64,000 bases of DNA from the NCBI GenBank assembly GCA_040544425.1, contig JBEONO010000008.1, positions 1-64,000 of the forward strand, in the 5' to 3' direction. The notes below the pieces were generated by a model. The model searched no databases, had not been told where the DNA came from, and saw only the letters and a program-made list of their open reading frames with translations. This document shows, piece after piece, positions 44,883 through 54,486 of the stretch. The position numbers were made by a program, and so were the translations under genes. Origin of the DNA: Solimicrobium sp040544425. Its GTDB lineage: Bacteria > Pseudomonadota > Gammaproteobacteria > Burkholderiales > Burkholderiaceae_D. Within the stretch, counting starts at the first letter, position 1. Each line of letters starts with the position of its first letter.

Positions 44883-45284
44883 GGCCGGGTCGGCCGGGCT
44901 GGATTTTTTTATTTCATCTACGAACTTGACAACCGCATTGCGAATCGCGGTCAGTACCCTTGCCGTATTAAATGGCTTGACAATGAAGCCGCGCACACCG
45001 TGCTCCTGCCCGACCTTGATGCCTTCCGCATCAAAACTGTTTGAAACCAAAAAGATTATAGTTTTTGGTAATTCATTGCGAATTTTATCGAGCACTTCCA
45101 TTTGATCCCCATCAACCATTGCCAGGTCAATACAAATTAGTTGGGGCTTTAATTTAACCATGCGCGCAATACCGGTGAAACTGACATTGCTGTCTCCCAC
45201 AACCAAATGCCCGCCATCAGTCAACACGGAGCTCAATAATCCGCGGGAGATGGCGTTACCGTCCATAACAACAACTTTTAACAT
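44865..45284 (-). CDS. Single-domain response regulator
   Basis: A CheY-like receiver domain with no output domain, 139 residues. The phosphoacceptor is Asp53 (CIDLAM), the switch position is Ser81 (LVSNS) and the conserved lysine is Lys103 (VKPF). Only one acidic residue (Asp8) is seen where two usually bind magnesium, so metal binding may be weaker. The C-terminal 15 residues are Ser/Pro/Ala-rich tail. No kinase gene is adjacent. It is convergent with and overlaps maf/yceF. Confidence 0.85.
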   Translation of the reverse strand: MLKVVVMDGNAISRGLLSSVLTDGGHLVVGDSNVSFTGIARMVKLKPQLICIDLAMVDGDQMEVLDKIRNELPKTIIFLVSNSFDAEGIKVGQEHGVRGFIVKPFNTARVLTAIRNAVVKFVDEIKKSSPADPASNQAG

Positions 45285-45556
45285 CAGTGAGCTCCAAGCC
45301 TGTCAGGCACGCAAATACATTTGCACACCTTCACAATAAGGTGAAAATTTACCACTTGCAAGTTTTGAGCGGCGGGTTCGGCATAAACAAATGCCTTTAT
45401 CAATCAAGGCTAATTAAATATAATGCCCTTGCTCAACAATTCCATACAGCTGCCTGCAATTCCTTGTCATCCAATTCAGACCGCCCGACGCTAAAGATGG
45501 CAAGGTGAATTGATTGCTTTACTCACCTGCCCTCTTCGATTCTTATGGAAATCACA

Positions 45557-45913
45557 ATGAAAAAAAATGTTTTGCTTGGCATCGTCGTGATTGTTGCTGC
45601 GACACTCGTTTCGGGTTGTGTAATTGCACCTGCTCCGTATCACTATCATGCGGCGGTAGTTTATCCTGAGGTCGCCCCTGCTCCGGTCATAACTTATGTA
45701 GCACCACCCCCCTCCCAGGTTGAGGTCGTCGGTATCCCGCCAGTCGAAGGTTACTTCTGGGTGTCAGGCGTCTGGATCTGGGAGGGTGGTCGACACGTGT
45801 GGCATCAAGGCCATTGGCAAGCACCTAAACCCGGTTATGTATGGATACCACATCACTGGCATCAGGTAGGCAACGAATGGCATATGGACGGTGGGCACTG
45901 GAAGCACTACTAG
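45557..45913 (+). CDS. YXWGXW-repeat lipoprotein
   Basis: Lipoprotein of 118 residues, Cys21 in the lipobox LVSGC. The N-terminal linker is Ala/Pro/Tyr-rich; the C-terminal half carries Trp/His-rich repeats of the YXWGXW type (YFWVSGVWIW, HVWHQGHWQAP, YVWIPHHWHQ, EWHMDGGHW). The function of the family is unknown; the many histidines could bind metal. The ATG at 45557 is preferred over 45545 because GGAAA precedes it and the signal peptide then has normal length. Confidence 0.85.
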   Translation: MKKNVLLGIVVIVAATLVSGCVIAPAPYHYHAAVVYPEVAPAPVITYVAPPPSQVEVVGIPPVEGYFWVSGVWIWEGGRHVWHQGHWQAPKPGYVWIPHHWHQVGNEWHMDGGHWKHY

Positions 45914-46004
45914 CAAGAATTCTCGTATTGGCAAAAAATAGCCAGTCGATTTCAATTACCAAACCGTTTTGGTGATCAACCAGCATTTCCCCAGAAAATT
46001 CAGT

Positions 46005-47372
46005 ATGCGTTTACAAGATACCCGTGCCACCTGGCACCTGGCTTGGCCTATCGCCGTTGGCCAACTCGCTTCAACCGGAACGGCATTTATAGATACTGTC
46101 ATGGCAGGTCATGTGTCCGCTGGCGATCTGGCCGCCGTCTCGGTAGGCTCATCAATCTGGGTGACTCTGGTGGTTACGATGCTGGGTTATTTACTGGCAA
46201 CAAGCCCAATGGTGGCGCAAAAAGTAGGTGCGAAAGATCTGGTATCGATACCGACACTGACCCAGCAAGCACTAGTGCAGGCATTGATCGTCGCTGGGCT
46301 GGCATGGATAGTTGCCCTTCTGGTGACGCCAATTTTTCCGCACCTTGGCCTGGAGCCGACCATCGCACAAAAAGCTGCTGATTTCTTGAAAGCGATCAGC
46401 TGGGGTTTGCCTGCCTTTGCCTGCTATCGGGTGCTCTACAACTACAGCGCAGCGATGAAACACACCAAGCCGATGATGATTATTTCGGTGTTCTGTTTAT
46501 TGCTGAATATCCCGGCCAACTGGATATTAATTTATGGACACTTCGGATTTTCCGCAATGGGTGGTGTGGGTTGCGGTTGGGCGACAGCATTTTGCGTCTG
46601 GGTAAATTTTGTTTTACTCACGCTGTGGATTATTCGAACCGATTATTATCAGGACACCCATCCATTCATAAAATGGCGGGGATGGCAGCCTGCCGTACAC
46701 AAGCAGTTATTCAAATTGGGCATCCCGATCGGCATGATGTTTTTTGTCGAGGTCAGCTCGTTCAGTTTTATTGCTCTGCTGATAGCCAGACTCGGCACGA
46801 CAGCTGTAGCCGCGCACCAAATCGCACTCAATTTCTGCTCGCTGACATTCATGGTTCCGATGGCGGTCGGCACGGCGTTGACGGTGCGGGTTGGGCACGC
46901 CGTCGGCGCCAAAAATTTTGAAGAGGCACGCGCCATTGGACAAAACGGTATCCGTCTTGGTTTATCCATTGCCGTCGCATCCGGTCTGTTAATGATCTTC
47001 GGGTCTCAATGGGTGTCGAGCTGGTACACACAAGATCAGGCAGTTCTGGCCCTTGCCGGACAGCTGATTGTACTGGCAGGAATTTTTCAGTTTTCCGATA
47101 TCACCCAGGTCGTCAGTGCCGGGGTATTGCGGGGCTACAAGATCACTCGCGTTCCAATGGTGATACATATGACAGCCTTTTGGCTGATTGGCATGCCACT
47201 TGGTTATCTGCTCACCTTTGGCACCGCTGATTTTGAAGGAATGGGCGTGCGCGGCTATTGGATTGCCTTAATCATTGCGCTGACCTTGACCGCTTTGTCG
47301 CTACAATATCTGTTTCGCCGCACCAGTCACAAACTATTTATTCAACAGCAAAACCAACCTGCCAGACCATGA
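46005..47372 (+). CDS. MATE-family multidrug exporter
   Basis: Inner-membrane exporter of the NorM-like MATE family, 455 residues with twelve helices in two similar halves. AWPIAVGQLASTGTAFIDTVMAG (core AFIDTVMAGHVS) and VPMAVGTALTVRVGHAVGA are family stretches. It exchanges drugs or cationic compounds for Na+ or H+. The ATG at 46005 is used; a TTG twelve codons upstream is weaker. Its stop overlaps the ATG of the pseudouridine synthase gene (ATGA), so both are translated from one mRNA. Confidence 0.92.
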   Translation: MRLQDTRATWHLAWPIAVGQLASTGTAFIDTVMAGHVSAGDLAAVSVGSSIWVTLVVTMLGYLLATSPMVAQKVGAKDLVSIPTLTQQALVQALIVAGLAWIVALLVTPIFPHLGLEPTIAQKAADFLKAISWGLPAFACYRVLYNYSAAMKHTKPMMIISVFCLLLNIPANWILIYGHFGFSAMGGVGCGWATAFCVWVNFVLLTLWIIRTDYYQDTHPFIKWRGWQPAVHKQLFKLGIPIGMMFFVEVSSFSFIALLIARLGTTAVAAHQIALNFCSLTFMVPMAVGTALTVRVGHAVGAKNFEEARAIGQNGIRLGLSIAVASGLLMIFGSQWVSSWYTQDQAVLALAGQLIVLAGIFQFSDITQVVSAGVLRGYKITRVPMVIHMTAFWLIGMPLGYLLTFGTADFEGMGVRGYWIALIIALTLTALSLQYLFRRTSHKLFIQQQNQPARP

Positions 47373-48274
47373 CACGACTGCAACGCGACAATGCTCCTTT
47401 ACCAATGCGAAACGGCGTCGCGCCAAGCTATATCTGGCTGCAAAAAGGTGGGTGGCCTACGGTTCTCGATTTTTTGGCTGAGCGATTTCCTGACGTCGGT
47501 GTCGACGCCTGGAAGGACCGTATGGCGCGTGGTGAAGTGGTCGATGAAATTGGTGAAATATTGACCAACACAAGCCGGTATTTTTGGGGCAGCCGGATTT
47601 TCTACTACCGAGAACTGGACAACGAAACGCCGATTCCATTTGAAGAAAAAATTCTGTTTCAGGATCAGCACCTGTTGGTGGTTGATAAACCGCATTTCTT
47701 GCCTGTGATCCCGACCGGCAGATTTCTTCATGAGACCTTGCTGGTTCGACTGAAAAACAAACTGGATTTGCCCGATTTAAGTCCGATACATCGACTCGAC
47801 CGGGAAACTGCGGGAGTCATGATTTTTTCAACTGACCCCGCCAGTCGGGGCGCCTATCAGGCATTGTTTCAACAACGCAGCGTCGTCAAGGAGTATCAGG
47901 CATTGGCACCCCACCTGAGTTCGTACGTAGCCCCGTTTACCTATCGCAGCCTGATGGTGCCGGGCACGCCGTTCTTCCGAATGCAGGAGATAGCCGGCGC
48001 ACCGAATTCAGAGACGCAGATAGAAATCATTGCGCGCTATGGAGACATCAGCCGCTATCGCCTGCTGCCACGAACCGGCAGAAAACATCAGCTCCGGGTA
48101 CACTTGGCTGCGCTCGGCGTACCGATCATCAACGACGCTTTTTATCCGATTGCCCTGCCGTGCAAGGCTGACGATATGAGCCAGCCATTAAAATTGCAGG
48201 CCTGCTCGATACGATTTACCGATCCGCTCACCAACCAGGAACGCTGCTTCGCCAGCCAGCTGACTTTAATCTAA
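47369..48274 (+). CDS. RluA-family pseudouridine synthase
   Basis: RNA pseudouridine synthase, 301 residues. The catalytic aspartate lies in HRLDRETAGV; KEYQAL and RTGRKHQLRVHLAALG are family motifs. The S4 domain common in RluC/RluD is absent; the N-terminal 70 residues (PSYIWLQKGGWPTVLDFL) instead match a subgroup often found in beta-proteobacteria. The target uridine is unknown. Its end overlaps the convergent response-regulator gene by nine bases. Confidence 0.92.
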   Translation: MTRLQRDNAPLPMRNGVAPSYIWLQKGGWPTVLDFLAERFPDVGVDAWKDRMARGEVVDEIGEILTNTSRYFWGSRIFYYRELDNETPIPFEEKILFQDQHLLVVDKPHFLPVIPTGRFLHETLLVRLKNKLDLPDLSPIHRLDRETAGVMIFSTDPASRGAYQALFQQRSVVKEYQALAPHLSSYVAPFTYRSLMVPGTPFFRMQEIAGAPNSETQIEIIARYGDISRYRLLPRTGRKHQLRVHLAALGVPIINDAFYPIALPCKADDMSQPLKLQACSIRFTDPLTNQERCFASQLTLI

Positions 48275-49204
48275 GGCACACCAGGCACGCGCACCGCCTT
48301 TGTCTCTGGCCCGCTGCAACGCTATCTTGGCCATTTCAATGAAAACACTGCTGTGCTCGACACCTGTTCTGCTCACTACTCCCAGGCTGACCGTCGCCAC
48401 ATCTGCAACCGCTGAATGCGCATGCAAAATGGCCATCTCGCGCACCTGCTTTTCCACATTTTGGGCAAAAGGAAATGCATTATTCACGGACGTGTCAGGC
48501 AACAGGCAGATCAATTCGGAGCCAGAATAGCGAGCTACAAAATCGGCCGGTCTCTTACAGCACTTCCTGACACAATCGGCGATGCGCCGCAAACATTCAT
48601 CGCCTGCCAGGTGACCATAATGCTCGGTGTACGATTTAAATTCATCAATATCGATCAGCAGCAAGGAAAGAAAACTGCCGGTACGCCGGGATCGATGGAA
48701 CTCGCTTTCAATCCGGTCGTCAAAAAAATGCCGGTTATACAGTCCTGTCATCGTATCGATAAATGCCATTTTCTGCAGCAGATCGGTTTGCAGTTTCAGC
48801 GTGATGTGGGTCTTGACTCTGGCCTGAATGACTCGGATGTCGAACGGCTTGGTGACAAAATCCACCGCGCCGACGGCCAGACCGCGCAGCTCCATTTCCT
48901 CATCCAGAAACGAGGTCACAAATATCACCGGAACGTGGGCGGTCGATTTATTGGCTTTTAACTGTCGGCACAATTCATAGCCGTCCAGATATTGATTATC
49001 GATATCGAGCAACATCAAGTCCAATAAATTGGCACCCAAAATATTCAATGCAGTTTCAATCGTGTCGGCAGTAAACACCTGATACTCGACAGCGAAAATC
49101 TGCTGCAATAATTGAACTTTCGGCGACAGCTCATCAACAATCAGTATCGATCTGGCCGGGACTTCAATGTTGTGAAATAAATTATCGTTGTTTGAATGCG
49201 TCAT
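48266..49204 (-). CDS. Response regulator with degenerate GGDEF domain
   Basis: 312 residues: a receiver domain (about 18-135) with phosphoacceptor Asp67 and Lys119, and a GGDEF domain (about 145-305) with the family opening LTGLYNRHFF-like TMTGLYNRHFF and metal aspartate near 185-187. The signature loop reads SGSEL (227-231) where active diguanylate cyclases have GG(D/E)EF: the catalytic acidic residue is replaced by Ser. It is therefore probably inactive as a cyclase and may bind GTP or act by protein contact. It stands alone, next to the mod genes. Confidence 0.88.
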   Translation of the reverse strand: MTHSNNDNLFHNIEVPARSILIVDELSPKVQLLQQIFAVEYQVFTADTIETALNILGANLLDLMLLDIDNQYLDGYELCRQLKANKSTAHVPVIFVTSFLDEEMELRGLAVGAVDFVTKPFDIRVIQARVKTHITLKLQTDLLQKMAFIDTMTGLYNRHFFDDRIESEFHRSRRTGSFLSLLLIDIDEFKSYTEHYGHLAGDECLRRIADCVRKCCKRPADFVARYSGSELICLLPDTSVNNAFPFAQNVEKQVREMAILHAHSAVADVATVSLGVVSRTGVEHSSVFIEMAKIALQRARDKGGARAWCALD

Positions 49205-49278
49205 TATTTACTCTTTTACTTTCACCACTTGTTTGATCATCACCATGCGGCTTCATTTTCAGGCAAGCCTGCCATGCG

Positions 49279-50343
49279 TTATTTTAATATTGCGACGCCT
49301 TTGATTTGTGCGAACAGACTCATCGCCGTTACCACGCCCAGGTTCTCAGCCGACTTGCTGGTAATCCGGGCCAACAGCCGCGTTCCGTTTGCATCCAGTT
49401 CCACCATCAGTAAGCCCGCAGCATCAGCACGAATCGCGGTCACTGATACTGGCACGGTATTCAAAATGCTGGAGCCGGTTTGTCTATGCAAGGACAGGCT
49501 GACATCCCTGGCCTGAATACGCAAACGCAGCGCCGTTCCAATTGTCGTCCGAGTACCCGGCAGCCACAATGTCCCGCCCGAGAAGCCTGCTTCAGTCAAC
49601 TGGTAATGCGTGTCATGTGTAAGCACTGTCGCGGTGATCAGCGCGCTGGCATGATCACCATAGGCCAGGGGCAAATCTGGTCTAGTGATTATCTCAAACA
49701 CAGAACCGATGGCACGCACTTTTCCCGCCTCTAACAGGACAACATGATCGGCCAGATGCGCCACTTCATCCATGGCATGACTCACATACAAAACAGGAAT
49801 CGCAAATTCTTGATGCAGCCTGTCCAAGTAAGGCAGGATTTCGGCTTTGCGCAAATCATCCAGCGACGCCAACGGCTCGTCCATTAGCAATAGTTTCGGA
49901 CTGGTCGCCAGCGCACGAGCAATGGCGACTCGTTGGCGCTCCCCGCCGGACAAGGTCAAAGGCGATCGCTGCAACAGTGCGCCGATCCCCAACAATTCCA
50001 CGACCTGATCAAACGCAATTTTTCTGTCATCGGCACGGATGCGCCTGCGTCCAAATTCGATATTTTCCTGTACCGACAAATGCGGAAATAAGCTTGCCTC
50101 CTGAAACACGTAACCGAGCGCGCGCCGGTGGGTCGGCAAAAACAGTTTTTGCTCATCATCCTGCCAAATCTCATCGTTAATTTCAACACGCCCCCGGGCA
50201 CCAGGCTCCAGTCCAGCGACCGCCCTCAGCATGGTTGTCTTGCCGGCTCCCGACGGCCCGATAATGGCAGTGATTCCTCTGCCCGGCAGCACCACATTCA
50301 CATCCAGATTTGCCAGTACCAGTTGCAGATTGACTCCACTCAT
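49279..50343 (-). CDS. modC: Molybdate ABC transporter ATPase ModC
   Basis: ATPase of the molybdate importer, 354 residues. Walker A is GPSGAGKT (29-36), the ABC signature LSGGERQ (131-137) and Walker B LLLMDEP (Asp155, Glu156). The C-terminal third (about 285-350) is the molybdate-binding TOBE domain that can sense intracellular molybdate. It overlaps modB by four bases. Confidence 0.95.
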   Translation of the reverse strand: MSGVNLQLVLANLDVNVVLPGRGITAIIGPSGAGKTTMLRAVAGLEPGARGRVEINDEIWQDDEQKLFLPTHRRALGYVFQEASLFPHLSVQENIEFGRRRIRADDRKIAFDQVVELLGIGALLQRSPLTLSGGERQRVAIARALATSPKLLLMDEPLASLDDLRKAEILPYLDRLHQEFAIPVLYVSHAMDEVAHLADHVVLLEAGKVRAIGSVFEIITRPDLPLAYGDHASALITATVLTHDTHYQLTEAGFSGGTLWLPGTRTTIGTALRLRIQARDVSLSLHRQTGSSILNTVPVSVTAIRADAAGLLMVELDANGTRLLARITSKSAENLGVVTAMSLFAQIKGVAILK

Positions 50344-51023
50344 ACAACATGCTTTCGCTGCGCATAACCTGGATTAAATTTGTATAACAACAGCAGGACA
50401 ATGCATGAAAACACCAGCATCACCGCTGCCAGGCTATGCGCATGCGCGAATTCGAGCGCATCAACATGATCGTAAATCTGGACCGATACGACGCGGGTTT
50501 TCTCCGGAATATTCCCACCTATCATTAACACCACACCGAATTCTCCGACCGTGTGCGCAAAGCCCATCACAACTGCGGTTAGATAACCAGGTTTCGCCAG
50601 TGGCAGCACGACGGCAAAAAAAGTGTCGAGTGGGCTGGCGCGCAACGTTGCGGCCACCTCCAACGGTCGATCGCCGATCGCCTCAAACGCATTGTGCAAC
50701 GGTTGCACTACGAAGGGCATCGAATACAACATGGAGGCAATCACTAAACCACCAAAGGTAAATGGCAGCGTGCCCCAACCAAGCGATTCAGTAACTTTTC
50801 CCAAATAACCGTGCGGTCCCATGAAAATCAGCAGGTAAAACCCAATGACTGTTGGCGGCAATACCAGCGGCAGGGCGACAACGGTACGAACAAAATATTT
50901 CAGTCTCGACTGTGTGCGTGCCAGCCACCAGGCCAGCGGTGTGCCTAAAACCAGCAACCCGGCGGTAGTCAGCGTCGCCAGTTTGCAGGTGAGCCACATT
51001 GCTCCAAGATCAGCTGCATCCAT
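50340..51023 (-). CDS. modB: Molybdate ABC transporter permease ModB
   Basis: Inner-membrane permease, 227 residues with five to six helices. VALPLVLPPTVIGFYLL and the EAA-loop sequence EVAATLRASPLDTFFAVVLPLAKPG (core ATLRASPLDTFFAVVLP) that contacts ModC are typical. It overlaps modA by one base and modC by four. Confidence 0.95.
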   Translation of the reverse strand: MDAADLGAMWLTCKLATLTTAGLLVLGTPLAWWLARTQSRLKYFVRTVVALPLVLPPTVIGFYLLIFMGPHGYLGKVTESLGWGTLPFTFGGLVIASMLYSMPFVVQPLHNAFEAIGDRPLEVAATLRASPLDTFFAVVLPLAKPGYLTAVVMGFAHTVGEFGVVLMIGGNIPEKTRVVSVQIYDHVDALEFAHAHSLAAVMLVFSCIVLLLLYKFNPGYAQRKHVV

Positions 51024-51763
51024 CAGTCGTAGCCGTAGTCTTGGATAATCTTTTTTGCAGCAGCAGACTTTAGATAGATTAACAGGGCCGCTGCTGCCGG
51101 ATTATTCTCACCATGCTTTAGCAAGACAGCATCCTGTCGCAATGGGGTGTACAGGTTTTGTGGAACTATCCACGCAGAGCCTGGCTGTATCTGTCCGTTG
51201 CTCCATACCTGAGACAAGGCAACAAACCCCAATTCAGCATTACCGGTGGCGACGAAGGTATAGGTTTGTCCGATACTTTCGCCCTGCACGAATTTCGGGG
51301 TAAGCGACTCAATCAGGTTCATGGATTTCAATGTTTCGACTGCGGCTGCTCCGTAAGGGGCCAATTGGGGCGACGCGATTGCCAGATGCGCAAATCGGGC
51401 CAATTTCAGTACCGCTCCTTTTGCATCAACCAATCCCGGTATCGCTGACCACAGGACCAATTTTCCTACGGCATAAGTGAACTGCGTAGCTGGCACTGCC
51501 AGTTGGTCCTTGACGAGTTGGGTCGGCGTGGTTTGATCAGCCGAGAGAAATACATCGAAAGGCGCGCCATTGCCAATCTGCGCATAGAATTTGCCGGTAG
51601 CGCCCGATGAAATTGCAGTTTTGTATCCTGTTGTCCGTTCAAATTCCGTCGCGAGCGGTTTGATTGCGCCAGCAAAGTTTGCTGCTACCGCGATCTGAAC
51701 GGTCTGGGCCCAGGACGAAGCGCCAAGAAAAAATAAAATGAGACTGCACAGGAGACGAGCCAT
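51023..51763 (-). CDS. modA: Molybdate-binding protein ModA
   Basis: Periplasmic molybdate receptor, 246 residues with a signal peptide ending SWA before QTVQIA. AVAANFAGAIKPLATEFE and ISSGATGKFYAQIGNGAPFDVFLSAD (core GATGKFYAQI) carry the oxyanion-binding loops. First of the modABC operon; only about 60 bases separate it from the DUF1631 gene, and I saw no ModE-like palindrome there. It feeds the cofactor enzymes encoded 20 kb away. Confidence 0.95.
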   Translation of the reverse strand: MARLLCSLILFFLGASSWAQTVQIAVAANFAGAIKPLATEFERTTGYKTAISSGATGKFYAQIGNGAPFDVFLSADQTTPTQLVKDQLAVPATQFTYAVGKLVLWSAIPGLVDAKGAVLKLARFAHLAIASPQLAPYGAAAVETLKSMNLIESLTPKFVQGESIGQTYTFVATGNAELGFVALSQVWSNGQIQPGSAWIVPQNLYTPLRQDAVLLKHGENNPAAAALLIYLKSAAAKKIIQDYGYD

Positions 51764-51822
51764 AAGGTTCTAACCGGTAAAAACTGCAGCACGGGACACG
51801 ACTGTGCGCAGGGTGTGAATTA

Positions 51823-54486
51823 TCAAGCCGCGTGGGCCAGATCGACCAGATCAGCGGATTCGAGCAAGGACTGGACCGCACGTTCAAATAACGGTGCCAC
51901 TTCCACGAAACGGGCACGCGAATTTTTTAACATCCGGCGGAACATGCGCACACTGATAATCGAAGGCGCTTCCTGGCCATTGACAGTCAGGATCAAATTC
52001 GACGAATTTGGACTGATCCAGTTTAGCCGTCCTTTGGTTGGACTTCCGGATAAATTGATTTCGACCACCACACCGCTGCGCAACCGATCCAAGATATCGT
52101 CTTCAAAACTGGTGCCGCCATTTTCTGTTTCTGGTTCTTCGCCAGTATCTCTGGTGTGATACACAGAACTCGATCCAGCTTTGTATTCAGGCGCATCCGT
52201 ATCCAGTTCGGTTTTATCCAATTCATCGTACTGCGGATTTTGATCATTGAATTCGGGCTCCAGATCCAGGTCTTGCAGCACACCGACTTCATGCAATTCT
52301 CGTTCGAGTTCCTTGATTGCCTCATCCAGGAAGACCCGGTTGACGTGGACTTTGTCGGCCGATTTGGGTGCTGGCAATGGCTCAGCATCCGGATACACAA
52401 ATTCATGAAAATGACGTTGAATTTCAACCAGCGAGATCACCGGCTCTTCGCTGATCGCAGCTCGCATCACGGTCGTATGTGCATCGACCAGCCAGTTCAA
52501 TAACTCCTGCTGATGTTCAGGCAACCAGGCAACCAGACCCATCCCTTCGCGCAACACCGGTACGATAATCGGAATAATCTGCAACAGCATGGACCGGTCA
52601 TCGCGGTTCGCCTTCGGCAGAATACTCCAGAGCAGATTGGGTACCAGCAGGCGAAAACGGGTTGAATCGGCATTCGGGTTGCGTTCGACACGCTCAATCA
52701 CATGCGACCAGGTATCGAGCAAAAAACGCCTCAGGTAAGGCGTAATCATGATGCCTTCCAACATCTTTTCCAGCTTCGCGCTTTCTTTGTTCAAGCGCTG
52801 TGAACGTTGCTCCGCGTTCACCACAACTTTTACCGCCTGTTCGATCTTGTTGTTCGAGGCCAGCAGTTCGCGCGCGATGAATCCATCCAGCTGATCCAGC
52901 ATTTTACTGAACAACTCGGGATTTTCTGAATCGCTGGCCAGTAACTCCTCAACGATACGGCAAATTTCGTCCGAAATTCTCTCGCCGGTCGGATCGATCT
53001 GTTGCAAGCCAACCGAGATCGAGCCGATACGGTTGACCAATAACCGGGCCGGATGACTTTTCTTGGTGAGTAACGCCGAATCCATCAGCGCCATTTTCAG
53101 GACAGAGAATTGCAGGCGACCCAACTGCGCCCGTACTTCGGCTGGAACCTGATGATCTTTCAAAATGAACTCAAACAACATCGCAACAATGTCGATCGTC
53201 ATTTTTTCGTGCTGATCATTTGCCAGAGAATTCAGATTATCGCGTCGCTCAATAATCAGATTACGGACTTCGCCATCCAGCCCAACCATTTCAGTGGAAC
53301 TTGGAATTGGTGTATGCAGTGCGTGGCTCAGTTGCGGTGAAATTGGAATCATGTGAGCAACATCGCCGGGCTGCCAAAGTCCGCTGCCACTGGCGCCATA
53401 GCCGCCCTGTCCACCAGCAGCACCGTGATCACCTGCATCTTGCGATCCAATTGATCCGCCAAAAAACACCCGGCGCAAGGTATCACCAACTTCCTGAGCA
53501 CCTTCCAACCAACCAGTCACTGTTGAACTGGCCTGATTGATCAAATCACCGACCGGCCCTGGAGCCTGGTCAGAGCCTGCATAGCCACCACCAGCGCCAC
53601 CCCCACCAAACTGACCTTGCGGATTATTGCGTGACTTGACGATATTGATTAACTGTTCAATTTTTCCGGTCGGTCTTTGTGCCTGGTTTGCTCCAGCGCC
53701 ACCGGGATTGGCAAAATTACGCGCATGGGACCCGGACATTTGCCGTGCCTGGGTCGACAATCCGGATGTCGCATCGCTGGCTTCATCCTCGGCATTGCTT
53801 TCGGGATCGTAACCAACCGGATGGGTCAAATCGGAAGGCATGCGTTGCGACTTGAATTGCAGCTGCGCAGCGACGCCGCATTCGGACAGATGTTCGTTGA
53901 CAGCCTCATACAGCGAGGCGACTTTTAACAACAGCTCTTCCGCAATTTGATCGGTCAATATGACAAACAATTCCGGCTCTGCTTCAATCTCTTCAACACC
54001 TAACACGATGGCACGGGTCAGCAAATAAGGGCGGAATGGATTTTCACGCTCGGCGATATCATTTCGCTCGAACAGTATCGCGATGCGAATATTCAAATCG
54101 CGCAACTGCTCTTCAGATTCGGTACGGAAGCGGCTGGTGATAATATCCATGCGCAGATCATCTTCGAACGCAGTGATATCCATCAGCGCCAGCGGACTGG
54201 ATTTGGTGGCTTTAAAAAACGATGGGCGAAACGTGTCGTAGGCGGTTTGGTAGCTGCGTTTCAATAAGCCATCGAGTTGCCTGATGATGTAGTGGACAAG
54301 TACTTTTTCATTGCGACTCAACATGGAGCGCGCATCAAGCAATTGCCTCTGAATCTGGGAGTTGGGACTTTTCTCAGCCTTCTCGTATAACTTTCCGATT
54401 GAACGGCTCACTACCCCGTCAATCATTGCATTAAATGCAGAAAGAAATTTCGCGCGGCTCGAGTTCAGTAAAGTATTTCTATCCAT
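51823..54486 (-). CDS. DUF1631 family protein
   Basis: A large cytoplasmic protein of 887 residues. The conserved, mostly helical DUF1631 part occupies about 1-240 and 390-720 (LMDSALLTKKSHPARLLVNRIG, core SHPARLLVNRIG). A Gly/Gln-rich linker (about 245-390) lies between. The C-terminal 100 residues (GVVVEINLSGSPTKGRLNWISP) resemble a PilZ-like beta barrel, though I do not see the RxxxR element expected upstream for cyclic-di-GMP binding. The family function is unknown. It is a single gene ahead of modA, with 342 bases upstream. Confidence 0.88.
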   Translation of the reverse strand: MDRNTLLNSSRAKFLSAFNAMIDGVVSRSIGKLYEKAEKSPNSQIQRQLLDARSMLSRNEKVLVHYIIRQLDGLLKRSYQTAYDTFRPSFFKATKSSPLALMDITAFEDDLRMDIITSRFRTESEEQLRDLNIRIAILFERNDIAERENPFRPYLLTRAIVLGVEEIEAEPELFVILTDQIAEELLLKVASLYEAVNEHLSECGVAAQLQFKSQRMPSDLTHPVGYDPESNAEDEASDATSGLSTQARQMSGSHARNFANPGGAGANQAQRPTGKIEQLINIVKSRNNPQGQFGGGGAGGGYAGSDQAPGPVGDLINQASSTVTGWLEGAQEVGDTLRRVFFGGSIGSQDAGDHGAAGGQGGYGASGSGLWQPGDVAHMIPISPQLSHALHTPIPSSTEMVGLDGEVRNLIIERRDNLNSLANDQHEKMTIDIVAMLFEFILKDHQVPAEVRAQLGRLQFSVLKMALMDSALLTKKSHPARLLVNRIGSISVGLQQIDPTGERISDEICRIVEELLASDSENPELFSKMLDQLDGFIARELLASNNKIEQAVKVVVNAEQRSQRLNKESAKLEKMLEGIMITPYLRRFLLDTWSHVIERVERNPNADSTRFRLLVPNLLWSILPKANRDDRSMLLQIIPIIVPVLREGMGLVAWLPEHQQELLNWLVDAHTTVMRAAISEEPVISLVEIQRHFHEFVYPDAEPLPAPKSADKVHVNRVFLDEAIKELERELHEVGVLQDLDLEPEFNDQNPQYDELDKTELDTDAPEYKAGSSSVYHTRDTGEEPETENGGTSFEDDILDRLRSGVVVEINLSGSPTKGRLNWISPNSSNLILTVNGQEAPSIISVRMFRRMLKNSRARFVEVAPLFERAVQSLLESADLVDLAHAA

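Noticed and set aside
51764..51822. ModE operator before modA
   Set aside because: No palindrome of the ModE type was found in the short gap.
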